DNA of 64,000 nucleotides from Bacteroidales bacterium (GCA_020860515.1 JAJBUG010000076.1:1-64000), one strand, 5' to 3'; shown: positions 17,506 through 27,483, numbered from the stretch's first letter. Notes: generated from the sequence alone by a model not told the origin. Made by a program: numbers and translations.

Positions 17506-18918
17506 ATGGAAAAACTCAACGTTTTTAACAATTTCTTATGGGATTACGTAGTAATCCTTGCGCTACTGGGCTGTGCCCTATGGTTCACACTCCACAACAA
17601 AGGCGTACAATTCCGGATGCTTAAGGACATGTGCTTACTGCTTTTCTGCCCGAACAAGATTTCAAAAGACCAAGGCAAGAAGCAAAAGCTCGACGGCAAA
17701 AAGGAGATTAGCTCCTTTGGTGCGTTCGCCATGGCATTGGCCGGGCGCGTAGGCACTGGCAACTTGGCTGGTGTAGCAAGCGCTATCTTTATTGGCGGCC
17801 CAGGAGCTGTGTTTTGGATGTGGGTGGTAGCCCTCTTGGGAGCTGCCACAGCCTTTGTGGAAAACACTTTGGCCCAGCTCTACAAGCGCAAAGGAAAAGA
17901 ATGTTTCTACGGAGGTCCAGCATACTATATCAAACATGGCCTCGATAACAAATGGATGAGCGTGCTTCTGGCCATACTCATAACCCTTAGCTTCGGCTTT
18001 GCCCAGCAGCTCGTACAAAGCAACACTATTTGCACCTCCATATCTTATACTTTAGGGATTAATCAGACTGTGGTGGGTGTGATTATGGCTATAATTACCC
18101 TGCTTGTAGTATTCGGCGGAATCCATAGAATCAACGATGTCAGTTCCTATGTGGTGCCATTCATGGCCATAGCTTATATCATCCTTGCCATGATAATCGT
18201 AATAAGCCACATCACACTCCTGCCTGGCGTAATAGCCTTGATTTGCAAGAGTGCATTCGGCATAGGACCGGCTGCAGGGGGAATGATAGGCGTAGCCGTG
18301 AGTCAAGGTGTACGTAGAGGCCTTTTCAGCAATGAGGCTGGCGAAGGCTCTTCGCCCAACATTGCCTCAACTGCAAGCGTAACCCATCCTGTGAAGCAAG
18401 GCTTGGTGCAAGCACTCGGAGTTTTCACAGATACTCTGGTTATATGCACTTCCACAGCATTTGTAATCCTTCTTTCTGTAGATTATACAAGCAATGGCGA
18501 TGGCATTATCCTGACAACAAAGGCTGTAGAGGCCAATATTGGTTCATCGGGCAAATATTTTGTAATGGTGGCCATCTTCCTGTTTGCCTTCACCTCAGTA
18601 ATGGCCAATTATGTTTATGCCGAAACTAATATCAGATACTTGTTCAAGGGTACTGAACGCACTACATTTTGGCTGCGCCTATTCACTGGCGCCATGGTCC
18701 TCGCAGGCTCCATGATGGCGCTTCAAGAGAGCTGGGTAATAGTGGATATTTGCATGGGCATAATGACCTTGATCAACCTCATTGCATTGGCTCGGCTTTC
18801 GCCTCAGGTAGCCAAATTACTAAAGCACTATCGAGCCCAGCGCAAGCAAGGAATCGATCCCACATTCAAGCGCGAGCACATGCCTGAAATTTCTGACCGC
18901 CTCGAGGCTTGGGATTGA
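17506..18918 (+). CDS. AGCS-family sodium:alanine/glycine symporter
   Basis: Integral membrane amino-acid:cation symporter of 470 residues with about 10-11 hydrophobic segments. The AGCS hallmarks are the region GRVGTGNLAGVASAIFIGGPGAVFWMWV split over residues 80-108 and the NEAGEGSSPNIAS segment near residue 275. The expected substrates are alanine or glycine with sodium. It stands alone with a short AT-rich leader. Confidence 0.9.
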   Translation: MEKLNVFNNFLWDYVVILALLGCALWFTLHNKGVQFRMLKDMCLLLFCPNKISKDQGKKQKLDGKKEISSFGAFAMALAGRVGTGNLAGVASAIFIGGPGAVFWMWVVALLGAATAFVENTLAQLYKRKGKECFYGGPAYYIKHGLDNKWMSVLLAILITLSFGFAQQLVQSNTICTSISYTLGINQTVVGVIMAIITLLVVFGGIHRINDVSSYVVPFMAIAYIILAMIIVISHITLLPGVIALICKSAFGIGPAAGGMIGVAVSQGVRRGLFSNEAGEGSSPNIASTASVTHPVKQGLVQALGVFTDTLVICTSTAFVILLSVDYTSNGDGIILTTKAVEANIGSSGKYFVMVAIFLFAFTSVMANYVYAETNIRYLFKGTERTTFWLRLFTGAMVLAGSMMALQESWVIVDICMGIMTLINLIALARLSPQVAKLLKHYRAQRKQGIDPTFKREHMPEISDRLEAWD

Positions 18919-18992
18919 GGTAAGCTAATGACAGTGATTCAACTTTTTAAAGTCTAATGCGTTTTATTAGGAGATACCAATACTATTTAGCT

Positions 18993-19865
18993 ATGAAATT
19001 AAGAGCAGGAATAATCACTGTGTTTGCTGCATCACTGGCATTGACAGGATGCGTCAGCAAGAAAAATTATGTGTCATTACAATCAAAATATGACGCTTTA
19101 CAGACAGAATACCAGAATGCCCAATTGGAATTGGCAAAAAGCCATACCAATGGACAGTCGCTCGAAGACCGATTGGCCGAAGCTCAAAAAGCTAACGAAG
19201 ATCTCAAAAAAGCATACGCCCAGCAGCAATCTCTCTTGGATCAATCCCTTAAGACTGGCTCGCAGAGCAGCGCAAACATTTCAAAACTCGTAGATGAAAT
19301 CAACGCTTCAAATAAATATATCAAGCAATTGGTAGCAGCCAAGAGCAAGAGCGACTCGCTCAACATGGTGCTTACCAACAATCTTACCCGATCGCTCTCA
19401 CGCGATGAATTAAAAGATGTTGACATCAAGGTGCTTAAGGGCGTGGTTTATATTTCCCTGGCCGACAACATGCTTTACAAGTCAGGCTCGTATGAAATAT
19501 CCCCTGCAGCTATGAATACCCTATCGAAGATAGCCAAAATTATCAAGGATTATAAGGATTATTCAGTGTTGGTTGAGGGCAATACCGACAATGTGCCCAT
19601 TTCTCGCACCAATATCCGCAACAATTGGGACCTCTCAGCGCTGCGTGCATCATCGGTGGTACAAGCACTGCAAAACGATTTCGGAATCGACCCGTCAAGA
19701 CTAACGGCTGGCGGACGTGGCGAATACAATCCTATCGCTGACAACTCTACTGATTCTGGGAAGGCGCGCAATCGCCGCACTGAAATCATAATTACTCCAG
19801 AACTCGATGACTTCCTCGACCTAATTGATCAAGCACCTGACACAGCTACGGAGACGGAACCATAA
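18993..19865 (+). CDS. OmpA-family lipoprotein with coiled-coil
   Basis: Peptidoglycan-binding outer-membrane lipoprotein. A signal peptide ends at the lipobox ALTGC, followed by a long heptad-rich coiled coil (about residues 30-130) and a C-terminal OmpA domain with VEGNTDNVPI and the peptidoglycan-binding signature around NNWDLSALRASSVVQAL and GGRGEYNP. ATG at 18993 is chosen because it starts the signal peptide; the frame is open back to 18957, but those residues are not signal-like. Confidence 0.87.
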   Translation: MKLRAGIITVFAASLALTGCVSKKNYVSLQSKYDALQTEYQNAQLELAKSHTNGQSLEDRLAEAQKANEDLKKAYAQQQSLLDQSLKTGSQSSANISKLVDEINASNKYIKQLVAAKSKSDSLNMVLTNNLTRSLSRDELKDVDIKVLKGVVYISLADNMLYKSGSYEISPAAMNTLSKIAKIIKDYKDYSVLVEGNTDNVPISRTNIRNNWDLSALRASSVVQALQNDFGIDPSRLTAGGRGEYNPIADNSTDSGKARNRRTEIIITPELDDFLDLIDQAPDTATETEP

Positions 19866-19891
19866 AAGCAACGGCTTTAATTTAGAGTGCC

Positions 19892-21094
19892 ATGAATGAC
19901 GAGGTCCTGATATTAGAGCCATTGAAAGATGAAAAGGTTGATACTGGGTATCAACCTAATTTTTCTTGGTCCGACAAGGATGAGCAGAATCGTGAATTGC
20001 AAGCTTGGGGCACAGAAGTCCTTAGCCAGGTTGACAATGAAGGCTATGTGGTTATGCCCTATCCTACAATGCTATGCGGGCTGGCTAAGATTCTTGGCTA
20101 TGACCAAGTATTCTTAAAAGAAGATCCTTGGAGGGTTCGTGATGCTTTGTTTAGAGCTGGACTTGGCTGTGCACCAGATTCAATGCTCGAACGCTTTTCA
20201 CTTAAGGGACGCGACAATGTGGTAGTATATCATGCTGAGCAAGAAGTGCCAGGCGTGAAAACCAGGCAATACAAGAAAGCCCTCCTTCTTATTAAATTTG
20301 TCACCTTAATGCTGCCTGATCTTGACACCAATGAATTGGCCAAAGTAGGCAATCTAATCGACGAGTGGATTAAAACTCCAAGATACCGCAAACATTTGAG
20401 AGGTGTGCTGCGATGGTACAATCAGCGTCGACGCCTCCTTGATGCACGCACCAAGCGAGGGTTTCGCACAATCATGGGGCCCGAAGATATGAAGAAGCTG
20501 AGCCAACAATTGCTTGTTGTGGCAGCTGACCGTGGAGCCGCCTTGGATGCCAAAGCGGTGTACCAATTGGACCGATTGCTAATGATGTGCGGCCACGCCC
20601 AGGGCGAGGTGCACAGCCTGTTGCATAGGATGCAATGCGGCGGCTTGGCACTACAGGCTCATTATGGGGGCACCGAGGCCTTAGCTCCAGTGTGGGACAT
20701 GAAGAATCTTGCAGCGATAGAGCGTGAAACCGCCGCTGTGCAAAATCTCCTAAGCGAAGTATTCAATGAGGAAACCACCAAGACATCCGGGACTGCCGGG
20801 GCTACCAGGACCACAGAGACGGATGTCCCAGACGTCCCGGATGTCCCGGATGTCCCGGCAGTCCCGGCAGCCCCATTAAATCTGGCACTCGAAGCCAAGA
20901 TTCTCTCGCAATCTTCTTGGTCGCTTAATGAACTTGAGACCCTGTGCTCAGAAAATGGGAAAAAAATGAGCGTGGTCCTCGAAGAAATCAATGACCACGC
21001 TATGGATATTGTGGGCGATACTGTAATTGATGTGGATGGCGAGATGGCTTATGTAACCACTGAATACGCCCAAGAAATGCTAAAGCAAGAATGA
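19892..21094 (+). CDS. TerB-C-like protein paired with a BREX-type ATPase
   Basis: 400 residues without clear enzyme motifs. The order of segments (a basic helical middle with RWYNQRRRLLDARTKRG, a variable linker, then an Asp-rich end WSLNELETLCSENGKKMSVVLEEINDHAMDIVGDTVIDVDG) resembles the TerB C-terminal domain proteins that occur beside DUF2791 ATPases. The linker near residue 310 contains a run of VPD/VPA repeats encoded by 9-base DNA repeats. It converges with the ATPase gene and their 3' ends overlap by 15 bases. Assignment is by eye; no TerB N-terminal domain is present. Confidence 0.55.
   Translation: MNDEVLILEPLKDEKVDTGYQPNFSWSDKDEQNRELQAWGTEVLSQVDNEGYVVMPYPTMLCGLAKILGYDQVFLKEDPWRVRDALFRAGLGCAPDSMLERFSLKGRDNVVVYHAEQEVPGVKTRQYKKALLLIKFVTLMLPDLDTNELAKVGNLIDEWIKTPRYRKHLRGVLRWYNQRRRLLDARTKRGFRTIMGPEDMKKLSQQLLVVAADRGAALDAKAVYQLDRLLMMCGHAQGEVHSLLHRMQCGGLALQAHYGGTEALAPVWDMKNLAAIERETAAVQNLLSEVFNEETTKTSGTAGATRTTETDVPDVPDVPDVPAVPAAPLNLALEAKILSQSSWSLNELETLCSENGKKMSVVLEEINDHAMDIVGDTVIDVDGEMAYVTTEYAQEMLKQE
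20787..20867. repeat. GATGTCCCG tandem repeats with flanking 13-bp inverted repeat
   Basis: CCGGGACTGCCGG (20787-20799) is the exact reverse complement of 20855-20867. Between them lie imperfect 9-base repeats (GATGTCCCG, GACGTCCCG, CAGTCCCGG) that encode Val-Pro repeats in the linker of the host gene. A stable mRNA or cruciform hairpin is possible. Confidence 0.8.
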
Positions 21095-22402
21095 TGACAG
21101 CTCATCATCTTTTGGTGGCACTTCTGTTTCAATCATACCAATGCCTATATCATCAGATACTTGCGACATACCCGATGGATCCACGTCGATGTCAACGCTT
21201 ACCGATGGTATCAAAGACTTCAAATCTATCTCTGGATACTGCTGCATCAGCGACACCAGATCAATAAAGCCTTTGATCGTATTTCTCGGCGTACGGAAAT
21301 AGCTCTCGCCTATTTTCTCATAGCAATGCTGCAGGAACGCTGTTATGGCATTGTCGGTGAGTCTTTCTTCGATATCAGGGTCGCCACTGGCAAAAACTCT
21401 GCGAATATTTTTGAGCAACACAAACATCTCCTCTTTTGTGAGATTGGCTAATCTCAACACTGTAGAATTGTAATCCTTCAACCCATTTTGCTGTGCTAAG
21501 GAATTTTCTGCCAGTCGGCTGCGCAAAGCTTCATAGCTGTAAAGTCCACGTCGTGTGTCAGTCAAAAACTCCGGTGTGCCGCTCAGCACTATTCCTAAGC
21601 CATGAATATTGCCTTGGAGGGTATTGTTGAGCGTTGACAGCAGATCCTCGTAATTAGCCCTGCGCGACACCGCATTAGTGATTTTGTAAAGATTTACCAA
21701 CTCATCAAGACATACATACAAGCCTTGATAACCCGCAGTTATAGCCAATGCTGCGTAAAGCCGCAAAGCGGGGAAAAACTCAGCATCGCCAAGAAACTCT
21801 CGCACCTCCAGGTCACGCCAAGCATCGGTCTTGGCTGTATATTCGGCTTTTAGCCAACGCAATGCGCATTGGCGCTGGTCAATACTTGCCCCCCGCGCGG
21901 CGTATTTTATAACTACCTTGGCGAAAGCATGACCCAATGGCAAGTCTGACAATGGTTGCAACAGCGATTCCACAGTGGTGCCTTCGCCTTCTGCTCGGGC
22001 TATCAGGCGGTCAAGCACGCTGCCAAGGCCATTGCCATCGCGCTTGGTGCGGGTGGCCAACGAGGCTACCAATTCGCTAAGCAAGCGCCGGGCTTGGCCA
22101 CCATTGCCATGAAGCCGCTTCTCAGGAGAAAGGTCGGCATGCATAGTCACCAGTCCACGCTCCAATGCCAATGTACGCACCAAGGACAAGAAAAAAGTCT
22201 TGCCGCTTCCGTATTCGCCTATCACAAAGCGCAACGATGCGCCTCCATCGGCCACTGTGTCGATATCTTTTAAGAACGATTGTACCTCTTGCTGACGCCC
22301 CACTTGGATGAACTGGAGGCCCGTGTTTGGTACCACTCCGCTGCGGAGCGACCTTAGAATTGCCTCCCTATCCCTCGGCTTAATGATTCTATTTTCATTC
22401 AT
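21080..22402 (-). CDS. BREX-type ATP-binding protein (DUF2791/BrxD-like)
   Basis: P-loop ATPase of 440 residues with GEYGSGKTFF near residue 63 as Walker A, LYVCLDELVNLY as Walker B, and NTLQGNIHGLGIVLSGTPEF as a sensor-like strand. The start IIKPRDREAILRSLRSGVVPNTGLQ and the layout match the DUF2791 family, which includes BrxD of type 2 BREX and ATPases of TerB-associated clusters. No PglZ, BrxL or methyltransferase gene is nearby, so this is not a full BREX locus. Confidence 0.7.
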   Translation of the reverse strand: MNENRIIKPRDREAILRSLRSGVVPNTGLQFIQVGRQQEVQSFLKDIDTVADGGASLRFVIGEYGSGKTFFLSLVRTLALERGLVTMHADLSPEKRLHGNGGQARRLLSELVASLATRTKRDGNGLGSVLDRLIARAEGEGTTVESLLQPLSDLPLGHAFAKVVIKYAARGASIDQRQCALRWLKAEYTAKTDAWRDLEVREFLGDAEFFPALRLYAALAITAGYQGLYVCLDELVNLYKITNAVSRRANYEDLLSTLNNTLQGNIHGLGIVLSGTPEFLTDTRRGLYSYEALRSRLAENSLAQQNGLKDYNSTVLRLANLTKEEMFVLLKNIRRVFASGDPDIEERLTDNAITAFLQHCYEKIGESYFRTPRNTIKGFIDLVSLMQQYPEIDLKSLIPSVSVDIDVDPSGMSQVSDDIGIGMIETEVPPKDDELSSFLL

Positions 22403-22464
22403 GATAGTAACTTTTCAATAATTAACAATCCAACTCAATTATATGTTTTTACACCTTTTTCACT

Positions 22465-22513
22465 AAAAACTACCCACTGAAAACCAAAAACTAAAAACTT
22501 TTTCGTAACTTTG
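22465..22513 (+). promoter_or_regulatory. Heptamer-phased A-tracts plus TAACTTTG promoter for the PBP1A gene
   Basis: Five 7-base units with A-tracts (AAAAACT, ACCCACT, GAAAACC, AAAAACT, AAAAACT; 22465-22499) lead directly into TTTTCG and the -7 element TAACTTTG (22506-22513). The ATG follows 27 bases later. The same arrangement occurs before typA. Confidence 0.75.
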
Positions 22514-22539
22514 CAGTTAATTTGAATTGAACTGCAACG

Positions 22540-24924
22540 ATGACGAATAATCAGGATAATTTAAACACTGGATTTTCAATCGACAAGCGTAGTGCACGCA
22601 CACGAGCCATAATCAAATGGATGTGGATAGCGTTTGGCGTGTGCGTGGCAGCTGTGCTCATTTTCTTTATACTTGTGTATAACGGAGCAATCGGCTATAT
22701 GCCGGAGATTGAGCAACTGAAGAATCCCCAGGATAAGTTCGCGAGCACTATCTTCACCGCTGATGGTGTGGAGATGGGCCGATACTTCCGCAATACGGGC
22801 AACCGCGTCTATGCCGACTATGATGAAATTTCCCAGTATGTGATAGATGCCCTGATTTCGACCGAGGACGAGCGTTTCATGGAGCATAGCGGCATTGATG
22901 CAAAAGCTTTGGGCCGAGTGCTGGTAAAGACCTTGGCGATGCAGAACAAGAACGCTGGAGGCGGATCTACCATCACCCAGCAGCTTGCCAAGCAGCTGTA
23001 TTCACCCAGCAGCAACGGACTGCTCGACCGTGCATTGCAGAAGCCGATTGAATGGATGATTGCTGTGAAGCTGGAGCGCCAATACAGCAAGGAGGAAATC
23101 TTGAAGATGTACCTCAATCAATTCGACTTCCTTTATAATGCCGTAGGCATAAAATCTGCAGCTCAGGTATATTTTGGCAAGGACGCCAAAGACCTAAAAA
23201 TCGAGGAAGCTGCCATGCTGGTGGGAATGGTAAAGAATCCATCTTATTACAATCCTCGTCGCCACCCCGAGCGCACTACTCTCCGCCGCAATACTGTGCT
23301 TGAGCAGATGGAGAAGGCCGGCAAAATAAGCAAAGCCGAACTCGACTCGCTCAGCGCCCTCCCTATTGTGCTCAACTATCATGCTGCTGATCATAAGGAC
23401 GGTCTTGCCCCCTACTTCCGCGAGGAGCTGCGCCGCTATTTGCTTGCAAAGAAGCCGAACCGAACCAATTATCCCTCGTGGGATCAGCAAAAATTTACTG
23501 ACGATTCAATTCTGTGGGAAACCAACGAACTCTATGGATGGGTGGAAAAGCACCCTAAGCCTGATGGCTCGAAATGGGACATTTATAATGATGGCCTGAA
23601 AATTTACACTACCATTGACAGCCGTATGCAGCAATATGCCGAGGACGCTGTGACTGAGCACATGGCTGACTTGCAACAGAGATTCTTCAATGAAAAGAAA
23701 AATTCTCCCAAGGCGCCCTACAGCTCTACGCTCGACCAAAGCACTATCGAGACACTCATCAACAATGCCATTCGCCAAAGCGAACGCCGACGCGTGGCTA
23801 AGTTGGCTGGAAAGACCGACGAAGAAATCATCAAAGAGTTCAATACTCCGTTTGAAATGACAGTGTTCAGCTACGAAGGTCCCATTGACACTGTGATGAC
23901 CCCTCGCGATTCCATCCTCTACACCAAGCATTTCCTGCGCACGGGCTTCCTGTCAATGGATCCCAGAAATGGCTATGTGAAGGCTTATGTTGGCGGTCCT
24001 AATTTCAAATTCTTCCAGTACGATATGGTATCAACTGGCCGTCGCCAGGTCGGTTCTACAATCAAGCCGTTCCTCTACACTCTTGCTATGGAAGAGGGCA
24101 TGACCCCATGCACGCAGTTCCTCAACAGCCAACCTACCCTTATCGACCAAGCTGGCCGACCCTGGAGTCCACGCAATAGCGGCAAATCAAGAATCGGCGA
24201 GATGGTGGATTTGCGCTGGGCTCTTACCAATTCTAACAACTGGATTTCGGCTCGCGTGATGGATGTGGTAAAGCCTCATAATCTTGTGCGCCTGATGCAT
24301 AATATGGGCATCACCAATCAGCTCCCTTCAGTAATTTCGCTTTGTTTGGGACCTTGCGAAATCTCAGTAAAGGAGATGGTGACAGCTTACTCTGCCTATG
24401 CCAACTATGGAATGAAAGTCAACCCGATGTTTGTGACATCCATAGCCGACAGCAATGGCACAGTCATCACCTCGTTCTCAGAGCCCAATGTGGAGGTTAT
24501 AAGCAATAACGCCTATTATAAAATTCTTTCAATCCTGCTCAATGTGGTGGATGGTGGTACGGGCAATCGCCTGCGTCGCGCCCCATTCAACATCACAGCG
24601 CAGATGGGAGGCAAGACGGGTACTACCAACGACAATTCAGATGGCTGGTTCATGGGATTTACACCCGAGCTTGTATCAGGAGTATGGGTAGGTGGCGAAG
24701 AGCGCAATATCCACTTCAACACCATGGCCAATGGCCAAGGCGCAAGCATGGCCCTCCCCATCTATGGCAAATACATGACTAAGGTGTACGAGGACAGTAC
24801 GCTCAACTACAGTCAAGACACTAAATTCTCATTCCCAGCCGACTTGAATCTGTGCGGCGGCACTGATTATGGCGTGGTGGAATCCACAGTCATCGAGGAA
24901 AGCATGGACGGAGCTTTTGATTAA
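22540..24924 (+). CDS. mrcA: Class A penicillin-binding protein (PBP1A-like)
   Basis: Bifunctional peptidoglycan synthase anchored by one N-terminal membrane helix (about residues 30-55). The GT51 glycosyltransferase domain has STEDERFMEHSGID with the catalytic Glu and GGSTITQQLAKQL. The transpeptidase domain has the SxxK motif in VGSTIKPFLYT, SNN in ALTNSNNWIS and KTGTT in GGKTGTTNDNSDG. Length 794 is normal. The gene has a strong promoter and is followed by the LysM protein gene. Confidence 0.92.
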   Translation: MTNNQDNLNTGFSIDKRSARTRAIIKWMWIAFGVCVAAVLIFFILVYNGAIGYMPEIEQLKNPQDKFASTIFTADGVEMGRYFRNTGNRVYADYDEISQYVIDALISTEDERFMEHSGIDAKALGRVLVKTLAMQNKNAGGGSTITQQLAKQLYSPSSNGLLDRALQKPIEWMIAVKLERQYSKEEILKMYLNQFDFLYNAVGIKSAAQVYFGKDAKDLKIEEAAMLVGMVKNPSYYNPRRHPERTTLRRNTVLEQMEKAGKISKAELDSLSALPIVLNYHAADHKDGLAPYFREELRRYLLAKKPNRTNYPSWDQQKFTDDSILWETNELYGWVEKHPKPDGSKWDIYNDGLKIYTTIDSRMQQYAEDAVTEHMADLQQRFFNEKKNSPKAPYSSTLDQSTIETLINNAIRQSERRRVAKLAGKTDEEIIKEFNTPFEMTVFSYEGPIDTVMTPRDSILYTKHFLRTGFLSMDPRNGYVKAYVGGPNFKFFQYDMVSTGRRQVGSTIKPFLYTLAMEEGMTPCTQFLNSQPTLIDQAGRPWSPRNSGKSRIGEMVDLRWALTNSNNWISARVMDVVKPHNLVRLMHNMGITNQLPSVISLCLGPCEISVKEMVTAYSAYANYGMKVNPMFVTSIADSNGTVITSFSEPNVEVISNNAYYKILSILLNVVDGGTGNRLRRAPFNITAQMGGKTGTTNDNSDGWFMGFTPELVSGVWVGGEERNIHFNTMANGQGASMALPIYGKYMTKVYEDSTLNYSQDTKFSFPADLNLCGGTDYGVVESTVIEESMDGAFD

Positions 24925-24961
24925 TTTGAATATAAGTAGAGAAAAGAGAAATAAAATTCGT

Positions 24962-26761
24962 ATGAGATTACGAGGAATCAGAAACATAGGCTTAACTATG
25001 GCGGCTGCTTTGATTGCTATCAATGTTTTCGCCGACGACTTCATCATACATGAGGTAAAGAAGGGTGAAACCATTTATGGCATAGCCAGCAAATACCATG
25101 TCAGCAGCAATGATATTCTGGAAGCTAATCCCCAGGCAGTGAACGGAGTGAAAAAAGGCATGACACTTCGCATTCCGGCTCAAAGCACCACTACATCTGC
25201 CACCTACAAAAAGACCAAAGAAAAGGCAAAGAATAGCACCCAAGCTGCCGCAAATCCTGCCTTGGCTGGATTCCAAACAAAATATACGGTGGATGATGCC
25301 GTGAAATCGGGAGTTGCTGTGCCTGAGCGAGCTGATGATGACATTGAGCCTGTGTTGGAATCCAGAAGCTATTGCGCTGGCATGGGCGATACATTTGCCT
25401 CAATCTCGCGTAAGACTGGCGTGAGCCAAGATGCCCTGATTGACCTGAATCCATTTCTCGACCCCGATAATCTCATAGCTGGCACGATGGTGCGCCTTAC
25501 CGAAGACGCACCTCTGTATGGGTCTCCGGCTAATGTTGAGGAAGCCTCTCAGCCAATTTCAGCAGCGGATGAGCCTGCATCAGCTGAGGCTCCTGTCGTT
25601 GACCCCGTGGTAGATCCTGATACCTTTGAGATGCCTCAAAATCCTATGGAAGCTCGAATTGACAGCACTTATATCGATTCTGAGCATCTCAACATCCTGA
25701 TATTGCTTCCCTTCATGGCCGAAAGCGAATCGCCAAGTCGCCAAGCAAAGAACTATGCCGATTTCTACCGTGGTTTCTTAATAGCAGCCAAAGAGAGCAC
25801 TGTGAAACCAGGCAATGACATCGAAGTGATTACTCTTGATGCAAGCGCTGACCCGTCGCAGCTCCAACAACAACTCGACGGAGTAATCGACCGCGACTTG
25901 GCAGTAATCATTGCGCCTGAGGATAGCCGGCAGTTGCAGACTGTTATTGATTATGCCACACCCAAAAATGTGTATGTGCTCAACATGTTCAATTTCAGCG
26001 ATGAGAACTACAAGACTAACCCTTATGTGCTGCAAGGCAACATCAATCAACAGTTGATGTACGAAAAGGCTATTAATTATCTATTGGAAAATTATGATGA
26101 TTGCGTGCCTGTGATATTGGCTCCAAGCGAAGCTAAGGAAGAGAAAGCACCTTTCATCAATGCACTTCGCGAGGCCTATTCTCGCGAAGGCCGTATAGTG
26201 CGTGAGATACCTTTTGAAGAAGGCTTGACCGAAGAGACAGTGCTCGCCTCGCTTGACCCTACTCAGAATTATGTATTCATTCCTAAATCAGGCGCCCAGT
26301 CAGTATTCAATCGCTTTGCACCAGCGCTTGTAAGCCTCCAGAATCAGGAAAATGGCAAAGAACGATTCCGCTTGTTCGGCTATCCCGATTGGGTAGCTTA
26401 CCGTGGAGAATCCCTGGATTTGCTCCAGCGCCTGGACGCTGTGATTTATTCACGCTTCCTGAGCGATGAAAAGGATTTGGAGAATAAGGATTTGCAGCAG
26501 AAATTCCAGATGTGGTATGGTCGTCCGATGATCGAGGCTGTGCCAAGCCAAGGATTGTTGGGCTACGACACTGGGCGATTCTTGCTCTATACCCTTCAGC
26601 GAGGCACAATGGAGCGTCAGCTCGACAATCCGATTTCATTCAAGGGACTTCAGAACTCCTTTAAATTTACCCATGATGATGAAAACGAAGGGTATGTAAA
26701 TGAAGTTCTTTATATCATCCAGTTTATGACGGGTGACAATTACCGATTCGAACAGCTATGA
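24962..26761 (+). CDS. LysM protein with periplasmic-binding-like domain
   Basis: A signal peptide (about residues 1-23) is followed by a LysM repeat (HEVKKGETIYGIASKYHVS, about 27-70), a second LysM-like repeat (about 150-205, including GDTFASISRKTGVSQD) and a C-terminal domain (about 270-600) that resembles type I periplasmic-binding folds (LNILILLPFMAE, then DLAVIIAPEDSRQLQTVIDY). LysM domains bind peptidoglycan; the ligand of the second domain is unknown. ATG at 24962 is chosen over the open upstream frame because it starts the signal peptide. It overlaps the next gene by 4 bases (ATGA). Confidence 0.8.
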   Translation: MRLRGIRNIGLTMAAALIAINVFADDFIIHEVKKGETIYGIASKYHVSSNDILEANPQAVNGVKKGMTLRIPAQSTTTSATYKKTKEKAKNSTQAAANPALAGFQTKYTVDDAVKSGVAVPERADDDIEPVLESRSYCAGMGDTFASISRKTGVSQDALIDLNPFLDPDNLIAGTMVRLTEDAPLYGSPANVEEASQPISAADEPASAEAPVVDPVVDPDTFEMPQNPMEARIDSTYIDSEHLNILILLPFMAESESPSRQAKNYADFYRGFLIAAKESTVKPGNDIEVITLDASADPSQLQQQLDGVIDRDLAVIIAPEDSRQLQTVIDYATPKNVYVLNMFNFSDENYKTNPYVLQGNINQQLMYEKAINYLLENYDDCVPVILAPSEAKEEKAPFINALREAYSREGRIVREIPFEEGLTEETVLASLDPTQNYVFIPKSGAQSVFNRFAPALVSLQNQENGKERFRLFGYPDWVAYRGESLDLLQRLDAVIYSRFLSDEKDLENKDLQQKFQMWYGRPMIEAVPSQGLLGYDTGRFLLYTLQRGTMERQLDNPISFKGLQNSFKFTHDDENEGYVNEVLYIIQFMTGDNYRFEQL

Positions 26762-27438
26762 AGCGCCTTCTTTTGATACTTGCCATTGCAGTGCTTTGTA
26801 TCCAAGCTTTTGCCGAATCTCACTATAAGCCCCACATCTCTGTGGGTGCGCATGGCGGCATTGGTATGTCGCAAGTCACATTCTCTCCCTCAGTCAAGGA
26901 ATCATGGGTTCAAGGCATCACTATGGGGGTGTCTTTCAGATATGCCGAGGAACGGCTTGTGGGCGTCTTGGCTGAGCTAAATCTGTCACAACGCGGGTGG
27001 AAAGAAAATTTTGAAGAGGGTCCTCTGGATTATAGCCGCACACTTACATACATCTCTCTTCCCATTATGACTCATATTTATTTCGGTCCTTCACGGTTTA
27101 AATGCTTTTTCAACTTAGGGCCCGAATTTGGGTATATGCTGGGCGAAAGCATTAGCTCGAATTTCGACTATCACAATCCCACACAGGCTGAGGGATGGCC
27201 CACCAAGGATAGGATGACCGAGCAGATGGAAATGGAAGTCCACAATAAGTTTGATTATGGAATTTGCGGTAGCTTTGGGTGTGAATTTTGGCTTAAGCCA
27301 CGCCATTCAGTCTATCTGGAAGCTCGATATTATTACGGCTTGGGGAATATCTTCCCATCCACAAAAGCAGATACCTTCGGTGCATCCCGCAATATGACAA
27401 TCTCCGTCACCCTCGGCTACAATTTCCGCCTAAAATAG
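26758..27438 (+). CDS. PorT-like outer membrane beta-barrel protein
   Basis: A signal peptide (MKRLLLILAIAVLCIQAFA) is followed by alternating amphipathic strands typical of an 8-stranded barrel of the PorT/OMP_b-brl family, ending with TISVTLGYNFRLK where the last strand carries an aromatic near the C terminus. It is translationally coupled to the LysM gene by a 4-base overlap, so a joint envelope role is likely. The exact function is not evident. Confidence 0.75.
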   Translation: MKRLLLILAIAVLCIQAFAESHYKPHISVGAHGGIGMSQVTFSPSVKESWVQGITMGVSFRYAEERLVGVLAELNLSQRGWKENFEEGPLDYSRTLTYISLPIMTHIYFGPSRFKCFFNLGPEFGYMLGESISSNFDYHNPTQAEGWPTKDRMTEQMEMEVHNKFDYGICGSFGCEFWLKPRHSVYLEARYYYGLGNIFPSTKADTFGASRNMTISVTLGYNFRLK

Positions 27439-27448
27439 TATAACTTAC

Positions 27449-27480
27449 CACCACGCAATCCACTGCTGTGGTGTTTTTTT
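27449..27480 (+). terminator. Rho-independent terminator after the barrel gene
   Basis: CACCAC (27449-27454) pairs with GTGGTG (27468-27473), followed by a run of T to 27480. Confidence 0.7.
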
Positions 27481-27483
27481 ATT

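Noticed and set aside
19892..22402. Complete BREX or tellurite-resistance locus
   Set aside because: Only one TerB-C-like and one ATPase gene are present; the other required genes are absent nearby.
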